A DNA stretch of 64,000 nt from Plantago major (lineage: Eukaryota > Streptophyta > Magnoliopsida > Lamiales > Plantaginaceae), in NCBI GenBank assembly GCA_026545765.1, contig CM048842.1, positions 41,735,431 through 41,799,430 on the forward strand, read 5' to 3'. The position numbers were made by a program, and so were the translations under genes. Below are positions 32,455 through 45,400 of the stretch, in pieces. The notes below the pieces were generated by a model that was not told where the DNA came from, made no database searches, and saw only the letters and a program-made list of their open reading frames with translations. How positions within the stretch are numbered: position 1 is the stretch's first letter; each line of letters opens with the position of its first letter.

Positions 32455-35400
32455 TCAATTTGCAAATTTTCTATCCCCAAACCTTTTGATATCATGTGAG
32501 TAGTCAAAGAGCAAAGTCCTGATTATCATCTCAGTGTTTCTGGCAAATCCACAAACTTCCTTGTAGGTTTTGGTGGGATTTTTCTTGGCAAACTGTTTGA
32601 CCCACAGATACTTTCCCCACTTCCAGGCATGCTCGATTCTGATATCTGATAGCTTGAAATATTCATATATGATCTTCAGATATCTGATGTCACCCTTGTA
32701 TTGATCTTCAGTCGAGTAGATGGACTCATAGGGTTCCACACCAAGTCTTGCTCTTGTGCCTGTTCCAGTGATGTTGGGAATTCTGTGCACATCATCTGGC
32801 TTTCCATAAGGACATTCATCAGAGAGGTCCTCCTTCATGGCGTCTATTCTCTTGATTACTTCAAAATCCAACCAGGATTTGATGTGGTTGGTGTTAATCA
32901 AGATTGGCTTGTCTTTTCTCCATGCCATGAGCTGTTTATGGATTGTTTCTGGAAAATTTTCATTTACCAATAAGTAATTGAGTTCCAGAATCCAGTAGCC
33001 ATTCTTCTGATTAATGCACCTGTAGATAGAGAAGTCATTGTTGGTCTTCACATACTCAATCTTAGTTTCTTCAGGCCTGAGTGGTAGTTGAAGTTTTCTT
33101 TGTTCAGCTCTTAGCCTGTTCCTCCTTTGTCTTGAATTCTCCCTTGGGGGATTGCTTGAAGAACCACCCTGGATTGACTTGGTATTTCCAGAGGATGTTT
33201 TAGCTGCCAAAGGCTTTGCAGCTATGGGATCAGATAGGCTATCAACCTTTTTTCTTTTTCTGTGAAGAGGAGCTTCATCTTCATCAGTCTCTTCATCATC
33301 ATCATCAAGATTAATCCTTGTGAAGGTTTTGCAGCCTTCTTCATTGCCCAGGGATTTGATTTGGCCTTCTTCTTCTTCTTCTTCTTCTTCTTCTTCTTCT
33401 TCTTCTTCTTCTTCTTCTTCTTCTTCTTCTTCAAAAGACTCATCAATCTCTCTTACTTGTCTTCTCCTTGGAGCCTTGGTACTCCTTGGAGGTTTCTGTG
33501 CTCTGGCCCTTGTTGTCATTCCTTTTTCAGGAAGTTGCTGAGTGGTTGCCACAATCTGTAGAGCAGTCTGACTGGAGGAGGGCTCATTTATTCTGAGAGG
33601 TGGTTGTTCATATTTTCTTTTGTTTCCTCTTCCTCTTCCTCTTCCTTTCTGAGCACCTTGAAATTCTTCCCCCTTAGTCATTGTTGACTGACTAAGAATC
33701 ACAAAGGATTCTGAAAGGGAGTCAAAGTTACCCTGCAAATAGTTGTAAGCAGCAACCAACTGTTCCATATTAGCCTTGAGCTCCTGATTTTGTTTGATAA
33801 GACCTGTTTCCTTATCAGTGAGCTCTGCCAGTGGGCCTTGAATAGCATCTGCTTTTCCAGCAGCATAGCTAGCCTCTTCAAAGGCTTTTGTAGCCAAGTT
33901 TTGGTCATCATCCCTAACCATGCCTAGATCTTTCTGAGCAACGACCAGACTGGTTGTTCTCTGAGTGATGAGCTCAGTGAATGTCTTCATTTCTGCAGGG
34001 ACTGATGCAATGGCGGCTTTATCATGAGAAGACAACTCCTTTTTCAATTTAGCCAGTACTTGATATCTGTTCAAGTATTCATTGGAGTTAACATTTGGCA
34101 TCTTGCTGAATATTTCAAGAGCAATCAGCTTCCTTTTCAAATGAGAAACCGCTAAGTGTTCATTGCGGTGTTCTTCCAATGCCTTGTCTTCTTCATCATC
34201 TGAGTCATCAGCCCAGTGATCTTCATCCTCTTGGACATTTTCATCAATATTTTCTAGTCCAGCAACCATCTCAGAGATGGGCTTCTTTCCTTTCAGTGAG
34301 GAGGATGGTACATCTTTTGGTAATGCAGCCTTAGCATCATGCTTGTCTCTAGATACTTGCTCAGTATCTAATTCCTCAGCAATTGCCTGAGCAGCAAGCT
34401 GGTGTTTTTTCATTTTAGCATAAGATCCCATTTCCTTGATTGTTTGATATTCAATCTTTTGGAGCTTTGCTTTAGATTCAGCTAGCTTCTCTTCCAGTTG
34501 AAGATTTAGTTGTTGTTCTTCCTCCAACAGTTGTTTGAGTCGAGCAACTCTGGCTTGTGTTGTTCTCAGAGTGCTCAACTACTTATTCAGTAGAGTCCAT
34601 TTGTTGGGGAGATGGATGGGTGGATTTCTGAGGAGATGGAGGTGGAGATTTTTGTGATGTCCTCATAGTGTGCTTTTCAGCAACTGAGGTATTATGATCT
34701 TGTGCAATCCCTCCTGTCCCTGATGCAGGGGTATCATCATCATCCTTTTTGTCAGTATCATCCTTGTGATGGTCAGAGGGAGGTTCTTCATAGTCATTCT
34801 CTTCAGTCTCTTCCTCCTCACCGTCTTCAGATACCAGATTTATCACTTCTGGAAGAGTAACTTTTTGCCTATTAACTTCCTCTTCCTTTTTGAAGGCTTG
34901 CACCAATTTGTGTGCCACTTCATTGGAAAAATCCTTATGCATTAAGGTCGCAACCTGATATTGTTCAGTAGGGAACATTGCATGAATGTAGTTTTCCAGG
35001 TCAAGAGCTCGTGCTCGTCTTGTTGGTTGATTTGTGATTCTAAGTATTTCAGAGAGATCAGAGCACCTTAACCTCTTCCATTTCTTGAAGCATTGAATAT
35101 GCTTTGGCAAGGTATGAGTCTTGAAGAAGGGAAGAAGGTTCTCATAGTCATTATTTGACTCCTTCTTGGCACTACTTTGAGCTTGAAAGAGAGAGTTTTG
35201 AGTTAGTTTCAAAACTTGTGTAGATATCTGGGTTTTAGAGTAGTCAAGTATCTGTGTTACCTGTGCAACAGCAACGGGCTCAGATGGTTGGACTACTGAG
35301 GTTCCAGGTGCCTCAGATATCTTGGTGTGAGGAGGAGACTTGGAAGTCTGATCCTCAACATCCTCTCTTTCTTTTTGAACTTGAGAATAAAATACAACAT

Positions 35401-37911
35401 AACACTTAGAAATTTATCAGGAGAGAAACACTTAGACAATTTGATATCTGAGATGTCAATTACCTACACAGTAGGAGGCTCAGATACTTGTCTCTCAGAA
35501 ACTTGTACAGTTTCTGGTATTCTCTCTGGTGATGAAGGTTTGGTGGCCTCATCAATTTCCATTGGTTGAGGGGATTAAGTGGGCAAATCCCCCAACAACT
35601 TCTACTTCTGTTTGAGCCTATGAGTAGAAAGTGTTAAGTATTTAGAAAAATGATCAGAGTAATATTGTGAAGAATATACATATCTGAGATATATACCTTC
35701 TCAATAGAAGGCTCAAATACTTGTTCCTTAGAAACTCTGTGAGTCTCTGGTTGATTCTCTGATGAGTTAAGCTTCTCAGCCTCATCATTTTTCTTCTCAG
35801 TTGGAGCCTATTAGAAACAAACAGTTAGTCAAGTGTGTATAAAAGATATCTGAAATGTCATGTCTTAAGAAACTATTTTCCACCTGTAATACAGGCTCAT
35901 GTTCCTTAAGTGGTGAGGCTATGGGAGCCTCCTTCTCAGTCTTTGAGGCAAGCTTTGCAGCTTCCTCTTGTTCTTTTGTTTCTAATTCAGCCCGTAACAA
36001 AGAAATTTTTATAAGTAACAAGATTTATAAACATAAAATTTCACAAGTAGAGAGTTAAACCATTCAATTACCGGAATAGTGTCAGGCTGATTGGTCTCTG
36101 GAACTTGTGACCCTTCTATGCTTTAGTCTTGTTGTTCCATTTCAGCTTCTTTGTTTGAAGTTTCAGGTACTTCAGACCTTTCCTGAGTGACTAACTCAGT
36201 TGCCTCCCCTATTTGATCATTCTGAGCGGGTGTCTCAGTTTGATCCCTCTCTAGGAGTTAGGGAACCTGCTCATTTGCAGGATTTTCTTCAGCATATTGC
36301 ATTGATGGTATGTCAAAATGGAGTTCATTGACCATTTCATCAACCACTTTATGGCTGTTGTGGTTGTGGTTGTTGTGGTTGTCTAGAGGCAGAAGTTTGA
36401 GCATTTGAGAGATCTTCCAGATTTTTAAGTGTGGTGTTAACATCAGCGTCTACCAACACTAGGTCACCACTCATCAGGGCTTCTTGAAGTTATTTATACG
36501 TAACTTTCCCTGATGGTGTGTTGGCACCAACAACCTTTGCTATAGGTGTTTGTTCAGCAACCTTTGAGCTAGTTGCTTTCTTAGCAACCTTGGACCTTTT
36601 GGTCCTCTTTCTCTTGGCCTTGGTTACTTTTTCAGTAACCTTGGGGGCTTGGATCTTCTCCTCGTCCGATTCATCATTGAAATCTGGAACGGAGTTATCA
36701 ACAATCCCTGCTGCTTCTGCAGAGAGAGTTTGAAGTTTCTCACTGCTTTTATCAGCATTGATAAGTTCATCGACAAGGCACTCTGCAGCATTTATGAGTT
36801 CATCTGTATTGATGAGTTCATCATCAGTGGCGGCAGGTATCTGAGAGTCGACATCCATAGAGGGTATGCCTTCTGATTTGCCAGCAGACTTCTTTTGTGA
36901 AGTTCTGGGCCTCTTCGTCGTAATGAAACCTTCAGATACCTCATCAGTCTTTCATTTCTTGGAACCTTTCTGAGATGCAGTAACCTTTTTCATCATGTTT
37001 GTATACTCATATTTGTAGAGCAGGTTACTGTTGGCAATGTCTACCGTCTCTCTGAGCTCAATGCCAAGGCACTCCAGTAAGTAGCAAATCTTCAATCCAT
37101 AGCTTACTGTGGCTTTTGGCTCAGCAAGGCCCTTAACGATTTTAGGCTCAAAGCCTTGTATCTTCTTCACAAATTTCATGAAGGCGTACTTTCCCCAATT
37201 AAAAGGGTTTTCCAGCCTTTTATCTTGTTGACTCAACAAGAACATCATCATCCAGCGTTCTTGGCTTATCTGGTCAGCACCTCCTTGTAGACCATCAAAG
37301 CATCTGTGAAGGATACATGCCAACACATCCCAGTGAACCAACAGAAGTCTGGTTCTGATGTCAACAAGTTTTAAGTCGATGGGTGTATCTGATTTTTCAA
37401 GATCACACACATCACTGTATAGTTGCTTCACACCTTCAAGGAGATCTTCATCCTTGGTGTCAATTTCAAAATCCTTTCCAAGATTTTGAAGTTCAAACAG
37501 CTCCCAGAAAGTTGTTTCGTCCAACAGGATTTCTTGTCCTTGGACTTTAGTCTTGATAGACACTGTCTCAGTGCCTTCAGAGACTTTGGAGATAATCGTG
37601 GAGTTATTGTAAAACTCCAGGAAATCCAGTGAAGAAACTCCACTGGGAAGAGCAGATAGAAAGCCCTTGATTTGTGCCTTTTCAAGCATATCAAGTACCA
37701 ATTTTCTGTCAGTCTGATTTTCTATTGCAGCTACCAGGTATTCCTCAATCATGGCACCACCCCAAATCATCCTGTGATTTGAAGTCTAATGATTAGGATT
37801 GAACTCTCCAATCAACCGATTGTTTGTTATAACTAGTACTGGTGCTTGCTTTTCAGCAGTACCAGATGTAGTGGCTTGCGATTTCTGTGTAGAAGCACGT
37901 TTGGGAGCCAT
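32455..37911 (-). pseudogene. Extra ORF of copia-3; 3' two thirds intact
   Basis: Best-preserved copy of the extra gene; function unknown. The ATG is at 37911 (MAPKR). An in-frame TAG at 37786-37788 precedes the N-terminal domain (37770-36952: EFYNNSTII, ILHRCFDGLQGG, ERWMMMFLL, FNWGKYAF), and TGA at 36949-36951 and TAA near 36487 break the acidic tail, which has a KRKRTKRSK cluster. Small exons with AG|GCTCAA-type starts follow between 36100 and 35300. The last exon (35212-34583 and 34578-32455) has the CFKKWKRLRCSDLSEI block, one stop at the boundary, a long coiled coil, a Glu run encoded by (GAA)n, a GRGRGRGNKRK basic stretch, and the C-terminal domain (IYRCINQKNGYWILEL ... DYSHDIKRF). No membrane segment is visible. 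Nuclear-type basic clusters and coiled coils suggest a nucleic-acid or chromatin partner (inference). Confidence 0.8.
33366..33433 (-). repeat. (GAA)n microsatellite coding a Glu run in the copia-3 extra ORF
   Basis: An uninterrupted TTC run of about 68 bp on the plus strand encodes about 22 consecutive Glu residues in the acidic segment of the extra ORF. Copia-2 has a shorter mixed Glu/Lys stretch here (near 19520), so the run has expanded without breaking the frame. Confidence 0.9.
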
Positions 37912-38100
37912 CTATTTAAATAGTGAAGTTTTTGAAAAACGAGAAGAGATTAAGGTAGGAAATTAGTGATTCTTTGCAGAAAAACTAAGAGGGAATCAGT
38001 AGTTGCAGAGAAAATTGCAGAAAGATTTGAGAGAATTTTTGCAGTTTTTGTGCAAGAGCAAATGTAGGATTAGGTGAACGTGATTTCTTTTGCCAAAATC

Positions 38101-38112
38101 CTATATATATAG
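38101..38112 (-). promoter_or_regulatory. TATA-like element upstream of the extra ORF (copia-3)
   Basis: CTATATATATAG, 190 bp before the ATG at 37911 and directly followed (minus strand) by GGATTTTGGCAAAAG, which is conserved in copia-1 and copia-2. Confidence 0.55.
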
Positions 38113-38559
38113 CAGTATAATTTCAACAGAAAAAAATACACAAATTAATTTTGTGCATTTGTATCTGTATACGTGCAGTAAGGCGTGGGTAAAATTCCGT
38201 TTGCATTAAATTCTTAGTGGGCCACGTCTGAGTTTTTACAGTCCACTATTTTACAGAGAATTAATCTCGGCCTTTAAAATGGAATGCTCTTTTCATCAAT
38301 GGTTGGGATTGCTTTTCCAGCAATGATCACAATCAACCCATGTGATTGTGCCCAATTAATGAATTTTGGCGATTAGCTATCTGAATCACATCTCTTCTGT
38401 GTGACTAAGGGACATTTTTGTATCTAAGTCTATCTCACACTCAGTATCTGTTCATGTTTTACACAAAGATAGAAATAATACAAATTTCAAGAGAGTAGTT
38501 GACTGCAGATAGTTGTACTATTCTCTTTTGTCTTCCCCCTCACTGAGTGATCTAGATAT

Positions 38560-38823
38560 CTGAGTACCTGTCTCAGAAATCTTCAAAGAGCCATTTTACC
38601 CTCTAACCTTTGTTATCTGAGTACCCGTCTCAGATACTTGTTTGCTAAATATTTCACCTTTTGCCTTTGATATTCTGGATTCCTGTTCCAGATATCTTAT
38701 CTCTCCTTTTTCCCTTCTTAATCATACTAAGTTCCTATCTTACTCACATTCTTAGCTTCTTTTAGTATATGAGTTCCCGTCTCAGATATCTTTTTGCCTT
38801 GAATATCTAGATACCTGAACCAG
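38560..38823 (-). repeat. Five palindromic boxes after pol (copia-3)
   Basis: Boxes at 38560-38576, 38617-38633, 38675-38691, 38769-38785 and 38807-38823, each 17 bp with a CCCGT-like centre: for example CTGAGTACCCGTCTCAG and CTGGATTCCTGTTCCAG. Most are extended by TAT/ATA arms, giving TATCTGAG...CTCAGATA. Confidence 0.8.
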
Positions 38824-38849
38824 ATAACTTTCTCCTTTCTGAATTCTCA

Positions 38850-40238
38850 TCAGAGATTAGAACTTTTCAGTTCCTTTGGTAACTCCATTAACCCAAGACT
38901 GTGTCTCAAAGTTAAGAACCTGCTTTCTTGCAAAGGCTTTGTAAAGATATCTGCAAGTTGGTCTTCAGTGCCAATCTTGAGTATCTCTATATTGACTTTT
39001 TCAACTTGCTCTCTAATGAAGTGGTGTCTAACATCAATGTGCTTTGATCTTGCATGAAACTTAGGATTCTGAGTTATGGCAATAGCACTTGTGTTGTCAC
39101 AGAAAATCGGAGTTTTCTCTTCATTGAGTCCATAGTCTCTGAGTTGTTGTTGTATCCACAATATTTGTGAAGCACAACACCCATAAGCAATATATTCAGC
39201 CTCTGTGGTAGATGTGGCAATTGAGTTTTGTTTCTTGCTGAACCATGATATTAATCTGGCACCAAGAAATTGACAAGTTCCTGAGGTGCTTTTTCTATCA
39301 AGCAATGATCCAGCATAGTCAGCATCAGAATAGCCAACTAAACTCAATCCACTGTCTTTTGGATACCAAAATCCAACTTCTACAGTACCCTTTACATACC
39401 TTAATATTTTCATAGCAATGTTGTAGTGTGATTGCATTAGATTTGTCTGAAATCTGGCACACACTCCAACTGCATATTGAATGTCAGGTCTACTTGCAGT
39501 GAGGTACAGTAGAGACCCAATCAATTTCCTATACTTGTGTTCTTCAACACTCTTGTCAGATTCAATATAGGTCATTTTGGTTCCAATGCTCATAGCATTC
39601 CTTTCAGAAGGCTTTAAATTAAACTTGTTGAGTATGTCCTTTGCATAGTTTGTTTGACTAACGAATATTCCATCATTAAGTTGCTTGACTTGCAATCCTA
39701 GGAAGTAGTTTAATTCTCCCATCATGCTCATGTCAAATTTACTTTTCATGAGCTCAGCAAAGTCTTCACAAAGTTGCTTGTCTTTAGATCCAAATATAAT
39801 GTCATCAACATATACTTGGACTAGAAGTAGTTTCCCTTCATGATTCAAAGTAAAGAGTGTTTTATCAACATCTCCTTTCTTGAATCCACTTTCCAACAAG
39901 TATTTGGCTAAAGTATCATACCATGCTCTTGGAGCCTGTTTCAGTCCATACAGAGCTTTCTGAAGCTTATAAACCATTCTACTTTCTGTGGAAACCTCAA
40001 AGACTGGTGGTTGCTCAACAAAGACTTCCTCAGCAAGTTCACCATTTAGGAATGCACTCTTGACATCCATTTGATAAACTTTAAAGTCATTATGAGCTGC
40101 AAAGGCTAGAAAGAGTCTTATTGCATCCAATCTTGCAACTGGTGCATAAGATTCATCAAAATCTAGTCCTACAGTCTGGGTGAATCCCGTGGTAACCAGC
40201 CTTGCTTTGTTTCTGGTTATTTCACCAGACTCATTCAT
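38850..40238 (-). CDS. pol: pol: reverse transcriptase-RNase H, open for 462 codons (copia-3)
   Basis: The longest intact enzyme segment in the window. From [15 protein letters not shown] it runs through the [12 protein letters not shown] block, [12 protein letters not shown], the YVDD catalytic pair, [27 protein letters not shown], the RNase H motifs [18 protein letters not shown] and CDNTSAI, and DIFTKPL, to a stop at 38850 after MELPKELK. The start given is only the first Met after an upstream stop; the true RT begins a little further up. A small deletion shortens the KIPMSIG region to AMSIG. It belongs to the interrupted pol polyprotein and would not be made unless upstream stops were bypassed. 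Confidence 0.9.
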   Translation of the reverse strand: MNESGEITRNKARLVTTGFTQTVGLDFDESYAPVARLDAIRLFLAFAAHNDFKVYQMDVKSAFLNGELAEEVFVEQPPVFEVSTESRMVYKLQKALYGLKQAPRAWYDTLAKYLLESGFKKGDVDKTLFTLNHEGKLLLVQVYVDDIIFGSKDKQLCEDFAELMKSKFDMSMMGELNYFLGLQVKQLNDGIFVSQTNYAKDILNKFNLKPSERNAMSIGTKMTYIESDKSVEEHKYRKLIGSLLYLTASRPDIQYAVGVCARFQTNLMQSHYNIAMKILRYVKGTVEVGFWYPKDSGLSLVGYSDADYAGSLLDRKSTSGTCQFLGARLISWFSKKQNSIATSTTEAEYIAYGCCASQILWIQQQLRDYGLNEEKTPIFCDNTSAIAITQNPKFHARSKHIDVRHHFIREQVEKVNIEILKIGTEDQLADIFTKPLQESRFLTLRHSLGLMELPKELKSSNL

Positions 40239-41819
40239 TTTATTTCTGAAAACCCACTTTGTTCCAATTACAGATATTCAGTTAACAAATGGAACCAGTT
40301 TCCAGACTTTGTTTCTCTCAAATTTATCCAACTCTTCTTGCATTGCAGAGATCCAATCTTGATCCTTCAATGCTTCTTCTATAGTTTTAGGTTCAATATT
40401 TGAGATAAAACATCCATAGAGTGAATCTGCATTTCCAGCAATTGCTCTCCTAGTTCTAACACCTTGATCTAAAGGACAGATCACATCCTTGGTAGGATGA
40501 TTTCTTATCCATTTCATAATGGGTTTTGAACTAGAAGGATCAATATCATTTTGATCTGAATGTGAATCAATATGATTTTGATGGGATACTTGTGTAGTAT
40601 CTGAGATATCTGACACATGGGAAATGCCATGGATATCTAACACTTTTTCAGTGTTACAGATATCTGGAATTTGATTTTCAGCAATCTCATTCTCAGAAAC
40701 CTCTTCATGATGAAGGTTCTCAGTAACCTGTTCCATTTCTGGAATTCTTATAGGAAATTCTTCATCATGTCTTAGAGTCATCTGGTTGTTACTAAGCCAT
40801 GATTACTTTTCATCGTCAGATTCATCCTCTAAGTGAATGATAGATTTGTTTCCTTTTGAGGGTTCTTCAGAATCTTTAATCATCAGCTCTTTGAACCTTT
40901 CTAAGAGATCATCATTCAAGGGTATTTTCTTGTTTCCTTCGTAGAAAACTACATGAAAAAATTCTTCAATCTTTTGCGTTCTTTTGTTGTAGATTCTATA
41001 GGCTTTGCTATTCAGAGAATAACCAAGAAATACTCCTTCATCTGCTTTTGGTTGAAATGTTCTCAAGTATTCTTTTCCATTGTTAAGAACAAACACCCTT
41101 GGATGTTTGATACTAGGGGGTCTACCAATCAAAAGCTCATAAGGAGTTTTGTCATGGTGCATGTTAATTAAACATCTATTTTGAGTATAGCAGGCTGTGT
41201 TAACAGCTTCAACCCAGTAGATTTCACTTATTTCAGTGTCAGCAAGCATTGTTCTTGCTGCTTCTTTTAGGGTCCTATTCTTTCTTTCAGCAACACTATT
41301 TTGTTGTGGTGTCCTTACGGAAGATAGTTGATGTTGTATACCTTTGCAGGTACAAAACTGTTTTATGTACTAGTTCACAAACTCAGTACCATGGTCTGTT
41401 CTGATTACAGATACCTTGTCATTTTTCATGACTTCAAGCTTATTCAGCAAGTTGGGTATCTCAACCCTTGCATCAGATTTTTGTTTGAGAAATACAACCC
41501 AAGTGAATCTTGAGTAATCATCAACAACAACCAGACCATACTTCTTTCCTGCATAGCTAGTTACAGAGGATTCAAAAAGATCCATATGTAACATTTGTAG
41601 TGGCCTTACACTGGAGTGTCTAGTTTTAGACTTGAAAGATGTTTTGGATTGGTTTCCCATTTGGCAAGCTGAGCATATACCATCCTTTCTATATGCCATT
41701 TTGGGTAAACCAACCACCAATTCTTTCTTGGCTAGCTTGTTCGGAGTTTTGAAATTCAAGTGACTCATTCTTTTATGCCATAGCCAATTTTCTTCAGTGT
41801 GGCCAGATTGACTCACCAT
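40239..41819 (-). pseudogene. pol: pol: integrase and linker (copia-3)
   Basis: Integrase zinc domain (LWHKRMSHLNF ... CSACQMGNQ) and core (HMDLFES, RTDHGTEFVN) are open at 41819-41370. A TAG at about 41367 replaces the CAG (Gln) of sister copies. The C-terminal part with QNSVAERK and NRCLINMHHDKTPYELL follows, then stops at about 40800 and 40275 in and after the acidic linker. QNGVAERK reads QNSVAERK, but the Glu is kept. Single-base stops with no frameshift point to slow decay. Confidence 0.87.
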
Positions 41820-41867
41820 GAGACATTCTTCAGTTGTGGCGGATGTCCAATCAGCAACATAAAGATT

Positions 41868-42209
41868 TCATTTTCGCCTAGCAACCAAGACTATCTGCTT
41901 TGACTCATTGTCAATCACTTTGCATAGTTTTGACTTGATCTTGACAGTGTACCCTTTGTCTACTAATTGACTCATGCTTAGGAGATTATATTTCAATCCC
42001 TTTACATGTAGTACTTCAGAGATTGTAAGGGCTCCAAACTTCAGATTGCCAAATCCTATGGTTGGATTTTCATCTCCTCCAGCAAATCTAATAATTGGTC
42101 CATCATCGCATTTTCTGTAGTTAATCAGATTTGCTATGTCTCCTGTCATGTGCTTCCCACATCCGCTATCAAAATGCCACTTTGGATTGGTCTTTAGAGT
42201 GTTCTGCAC
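41868..42209 (-). pseudogene. pol: pol: aspartic protease (copia-3)
   Basis: FDSGCGKHMTGD catalytic motif, RFAGGDENPTIGFGN and VLHVKGLKYNLLSM are intact and the frame is open until a TGA (GGA to TGA) at the RRKG join to integrase. Here protease is in the same frame as gag, separated only by the gag stop TAA and about ten codons. Confidence 0.87.
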
Positions 42210-42227
42210 AAAACAGGAAACAGGAGA

Positions 42228-44749
42228 TTAGGTTCTCATACCAACAATGGAACCAATTGGACTAAAGAATCTTCCTGTAGGAATCCATTTTTGAATGAAT
42301 TTCTTAGGGACATTCTTTTGTCTATTAGGAACATAAGGAGGAATTCTAGGTAAATGATTAGTATCATTGTTATTAAAAATTATTTTATTCCTTGGTGCTC
42401 CCTGTGGTGCTTTTAGATACCTCACAGGTTGCTGAGTTTGCTTGTCAGCAAACTTAGCTTTCCTTGCCAGATTTCTTCTAGCCCTGGCATTCAGATTTTC
42501 AGTGGCTTGACTTTTCTTCCACTTCTGATAATTGATGTGAGCAATCCTAGCCTTTATCCATCGTTCTTGCTCTTGTTTATACTCACGAGCAAGTTGTTTC
42601 CCGATTGCTTTATAGCCAATGCCATTTCGAGCACCTGGTGCTATCTGAGTTCTCATCTTAGCAGCTTTGCTAGTTTCTGGAACATCCTTTTTTTCAGAAA
42701 ACATGATGTTGGAAAATTTTTTTGCTCCTGCAATTTTTCCTTCCAGAGAGACATAACATTGTGGGTGATTACACTTTTCAGTGTTATATTTCTTTACAGA
42801 AGCATTCCCAACAGTTTTCTTTTGGAATTGTTTTTCCCACAAAGGTTTGGTCGCAACTGCCTTTCCTTTGTCAACAACCTTAGCTTTCTGACCAATTCTA
42901 TAGGTTGTTTGGGAACCATCTTGCTGAGCACTGACAAATGTTATTCTTTGGTCACTCTTATTCAGAGTGATAGAACTATTGGCTTGTATGTCCAGCCCAA
43001 GTCCTCCCTTTTCTGAAGGATCTCTTAAATAAGATTGTACTTCAGTAAGAGTGTCACTAGCTTTGACATAAGACTGGAAAGATACTTCCTTCTTTTTGAG
43101 TTCCTCATTCTCAGAAAGAAGACCTTCACATTTCTTTTGAAGTTTGGCCAATGCTTCTTTATGTGACTTTTCTGTCTCAGATATCTGAGCTTTAAGAAAT
43201 GTAATATCAGCATCCTTTTTCTCAGATATCTTGAGTAATTTTGAATTTTCCTTTACAAGAGAATTCTTTTCTTCTTCAAGGGTTTCGGCTCTACCTCGGA
43301 CCATTAGAAACTCTCTTTCGTAGAGATCAAGTTCTCTTCTGAGATGTTCCAGATCTTTGATTCCTTCCTCATCACTTTCATAAGTATAACAAGAAGTATG
43401 TGTTACCTCATCAGCCATTAGACAAGGTTCAATGTTGGAGATATCTGGAAAGATTTCTTCAGCCACTCCACACACTTCTTTCTTCTTTTGACCAAAGTCA
43501 ACCACTTCATGAGAGACACCACACATCTCTAGAGAAGGCAGTGTGGAATCATCTGAGTCTTCATCCTCAGAATCAGACTCAATGTCTAGAGCATCCAGTT
43601 GGATTTCTTCTTTCTTTCCTCAATGAGCAGAGCTCTCTGACCTCTCTTGAAGTTTCTTCTATCTTTCTTGTCGCCTGTCTTCAGCTTGTTGAGGATAGGG
43701 CAATCCTTTTTTAAATGACCAGGTTTCTAACAATAGAAACATATATCGTTTCTGATTTTTGCTTCCTCAGTACTAGATATTTTCTGAGCCGGCTTGTTCA
43801 GCGAGCTAGACAGTTGCATATTTTTGTACTGATGATAATTTGAGCCTAGATGCTTTTTCAGCTTCTCTTCGGCTTTTCCTCTCTCAATCTATCGACTAAC
43901 ATATTGTCTCATTTGCTTTACAGCAAAAGCATTCTCCTCAGTCACCTCCTTGCCTTCCTTCTTTTTCAGAAATTCCTTGAGCAACTAGAGCAATATTCTG
44001 CAACTTTTCAGTTGTTTGTTCTCTTTGAGTTGTCTCATAGTCAACTGTGGCAAGGTGAGAGAAAAGTTCCACTGCAGTGATATCTGACATTCCTTGGTTA
44101 AAGTAGAAAATTTTTGTATGCTCCCAGTTATGATTTAGACTTCTCACAATAGTCTTAATTTTTTCATGTTGGGTATATCTATTACTTTCACCAAGTGCAG
44201 CCATGTCACTCATGAGTGTTGTAAACCTGAAATCTAGCTCTTCAAGAGTCTGTGTGGGACCTTGTTTAAAGTTTTGGAATTTGAGCTTCAAAACTTCTAA
44301 CTTATTTTCCTTTGTTTTCAAAGGTCTTGCATTTCCTCAATCAGTTGCCAGGCCACTTTCGCCGTTTTTGCACCCCATAGTTTACACTGTATGTGCTCTG
44401 GAGTAGAACGTATGATGATATTGCGAGCCTGACCATCCAGTCTATTTCTCTTGGCATCTTCCGATGTCCAGAGCTCTATGGACTTTAGCTCGTAAATAAC
44501 TTGACCAGTAGGTCTTCCACTGGTTAAAGAACCTGTTTGTGAAGAACCACCACTTGGTTCTTCATCAGTGGGACCTCTGTCTCTACCATTAGAAACCTCC
44601 ATGACCTGCTTGAGTTGTTGAATGACTATGGGGCTATTCTTTATTACTTCGATCATTTCATCACTAATGGCTTCTAGGTGGAGCATCATGTTGTTCTTCC
44701 ATTTCTGATAATTCTCTGGCTTGAGAATTGGGGCGTCACTTAAAGACAT
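42228..44749 (-). pseudogene. gag: gag with coiled-coil extension (copia-3)
   Basis: Start ATG at 44749 (MSLSDAPILKPENYQKW), about 105 bp inside the primer site. The capsid-like part is open to 44318, then continues in another frame (44321-43938, KLEVLKLKFQNFKQGPTQTL). The zinc knuckle near 43730 reads CFYC-stop-KPGHLKKDC because CAG became TAG. The extension (43526-42228, 432 codons) is open and holds the coiled coil (DLEHLRRELDLYEREFL onward), a CNHPQC motif and the basic C-terminus, ending at TAA in the CCTAA context. GSQTTYRIGQ is a possible dynein light chain contact (inference). Confidence 0.88.
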
Positions 44750-44853
44750 CCTGCAGCAAACACACTAAACAGACAAATCAAGTGTAGGTGAAAAGCAGTT
44801 AGTGGGCACTTATTTGGGATCTAGGTTCAGTGCAGAAGGCTTGGGAACCTCCC

Positions 44854-44865
44854 GCTCTGATACCA
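44854..44865 (-). other. Primer binding site, initiator Met tRNA (copia-3)
   Basis: Minus strand TGGTATCAGAGC, two bases inside the 5' LTR. Confidence 0.95.
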
Positions 44866-45249
44866 CTTGTTGGTCCAGATAACGGCAAAGTAAAAGACTA
44901 TAGGGGGGGGGGGGTGAATAGTCTTTTTCAAACTTTTGTCGATAAATATAATTTCTCAGATTTCTGTGAAGATATCTGATACTTATTTTTAGAGTGCGGA
45001 AGACTTTTTGTGATAAGTGCACATGCTCAGCAAGATATGTGGAAATACTTATCAAAGCAAATAAAGCAAGTAATAAATTGCAGAAAGTAAATAACACAAG
45101 TCTTTATAGTGGTATCTGAAGGTGGCGTAATCCTTCAACTAATCCACTTCGGCCTTTCTCTGACCTAGAATCCACTAAGACAGATAATTGAGACCTAAAA
45201 TCTTCTCTCGATTCCTAAATAACTAGGTTCCCAACCAAGTGTTCCCCCT

Positions 45250-45400
45250 GAGTTATTCCCCGGCTTTCTCAGCCAAGTACTTCCTATACTCAGAAACCTT
45301 TGAGCTATTCCTTAGTTTCCCAATCTAAGTACTTCCTAAGCTCAGTAACCTTGGAGTTATTCCTTAGTTTCCCAAACTAAGTACTTCCAGTACTCCAGGC
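45250..45400 (-). repeat. LTR hairpin boxes (copia-3 5' LTR)
   Basis: Three tandem units of about 60 bp, each with AAGTACTTCC and a palindromic arm pair: GGCTTTCTCAGCC, TTAGTTTCCCAATCTAA and TTAGTTTCCCAAACTAA, followed by GAGTTATTCC or GAGCTATTCC. Confidence 0.7.

Larger units (their letters stand above)
37912..38849 (-). other. Spacer between pol and extra ORF in copia-3
   Basis: About 940 bp without a gene, holding the TATA-like element at 38101-38112 and five palindromic boxes at 38560-38823. The last 300 bp of copia-4 in this window align with its middle part. Confidence 0.75.

Noticed and set aside
33262..33561. Open frames with long Phe or Ser runs
   Set aside because: Both are other-frame or opposite-strand readings of the TTC microsatellite within the extra ORF.
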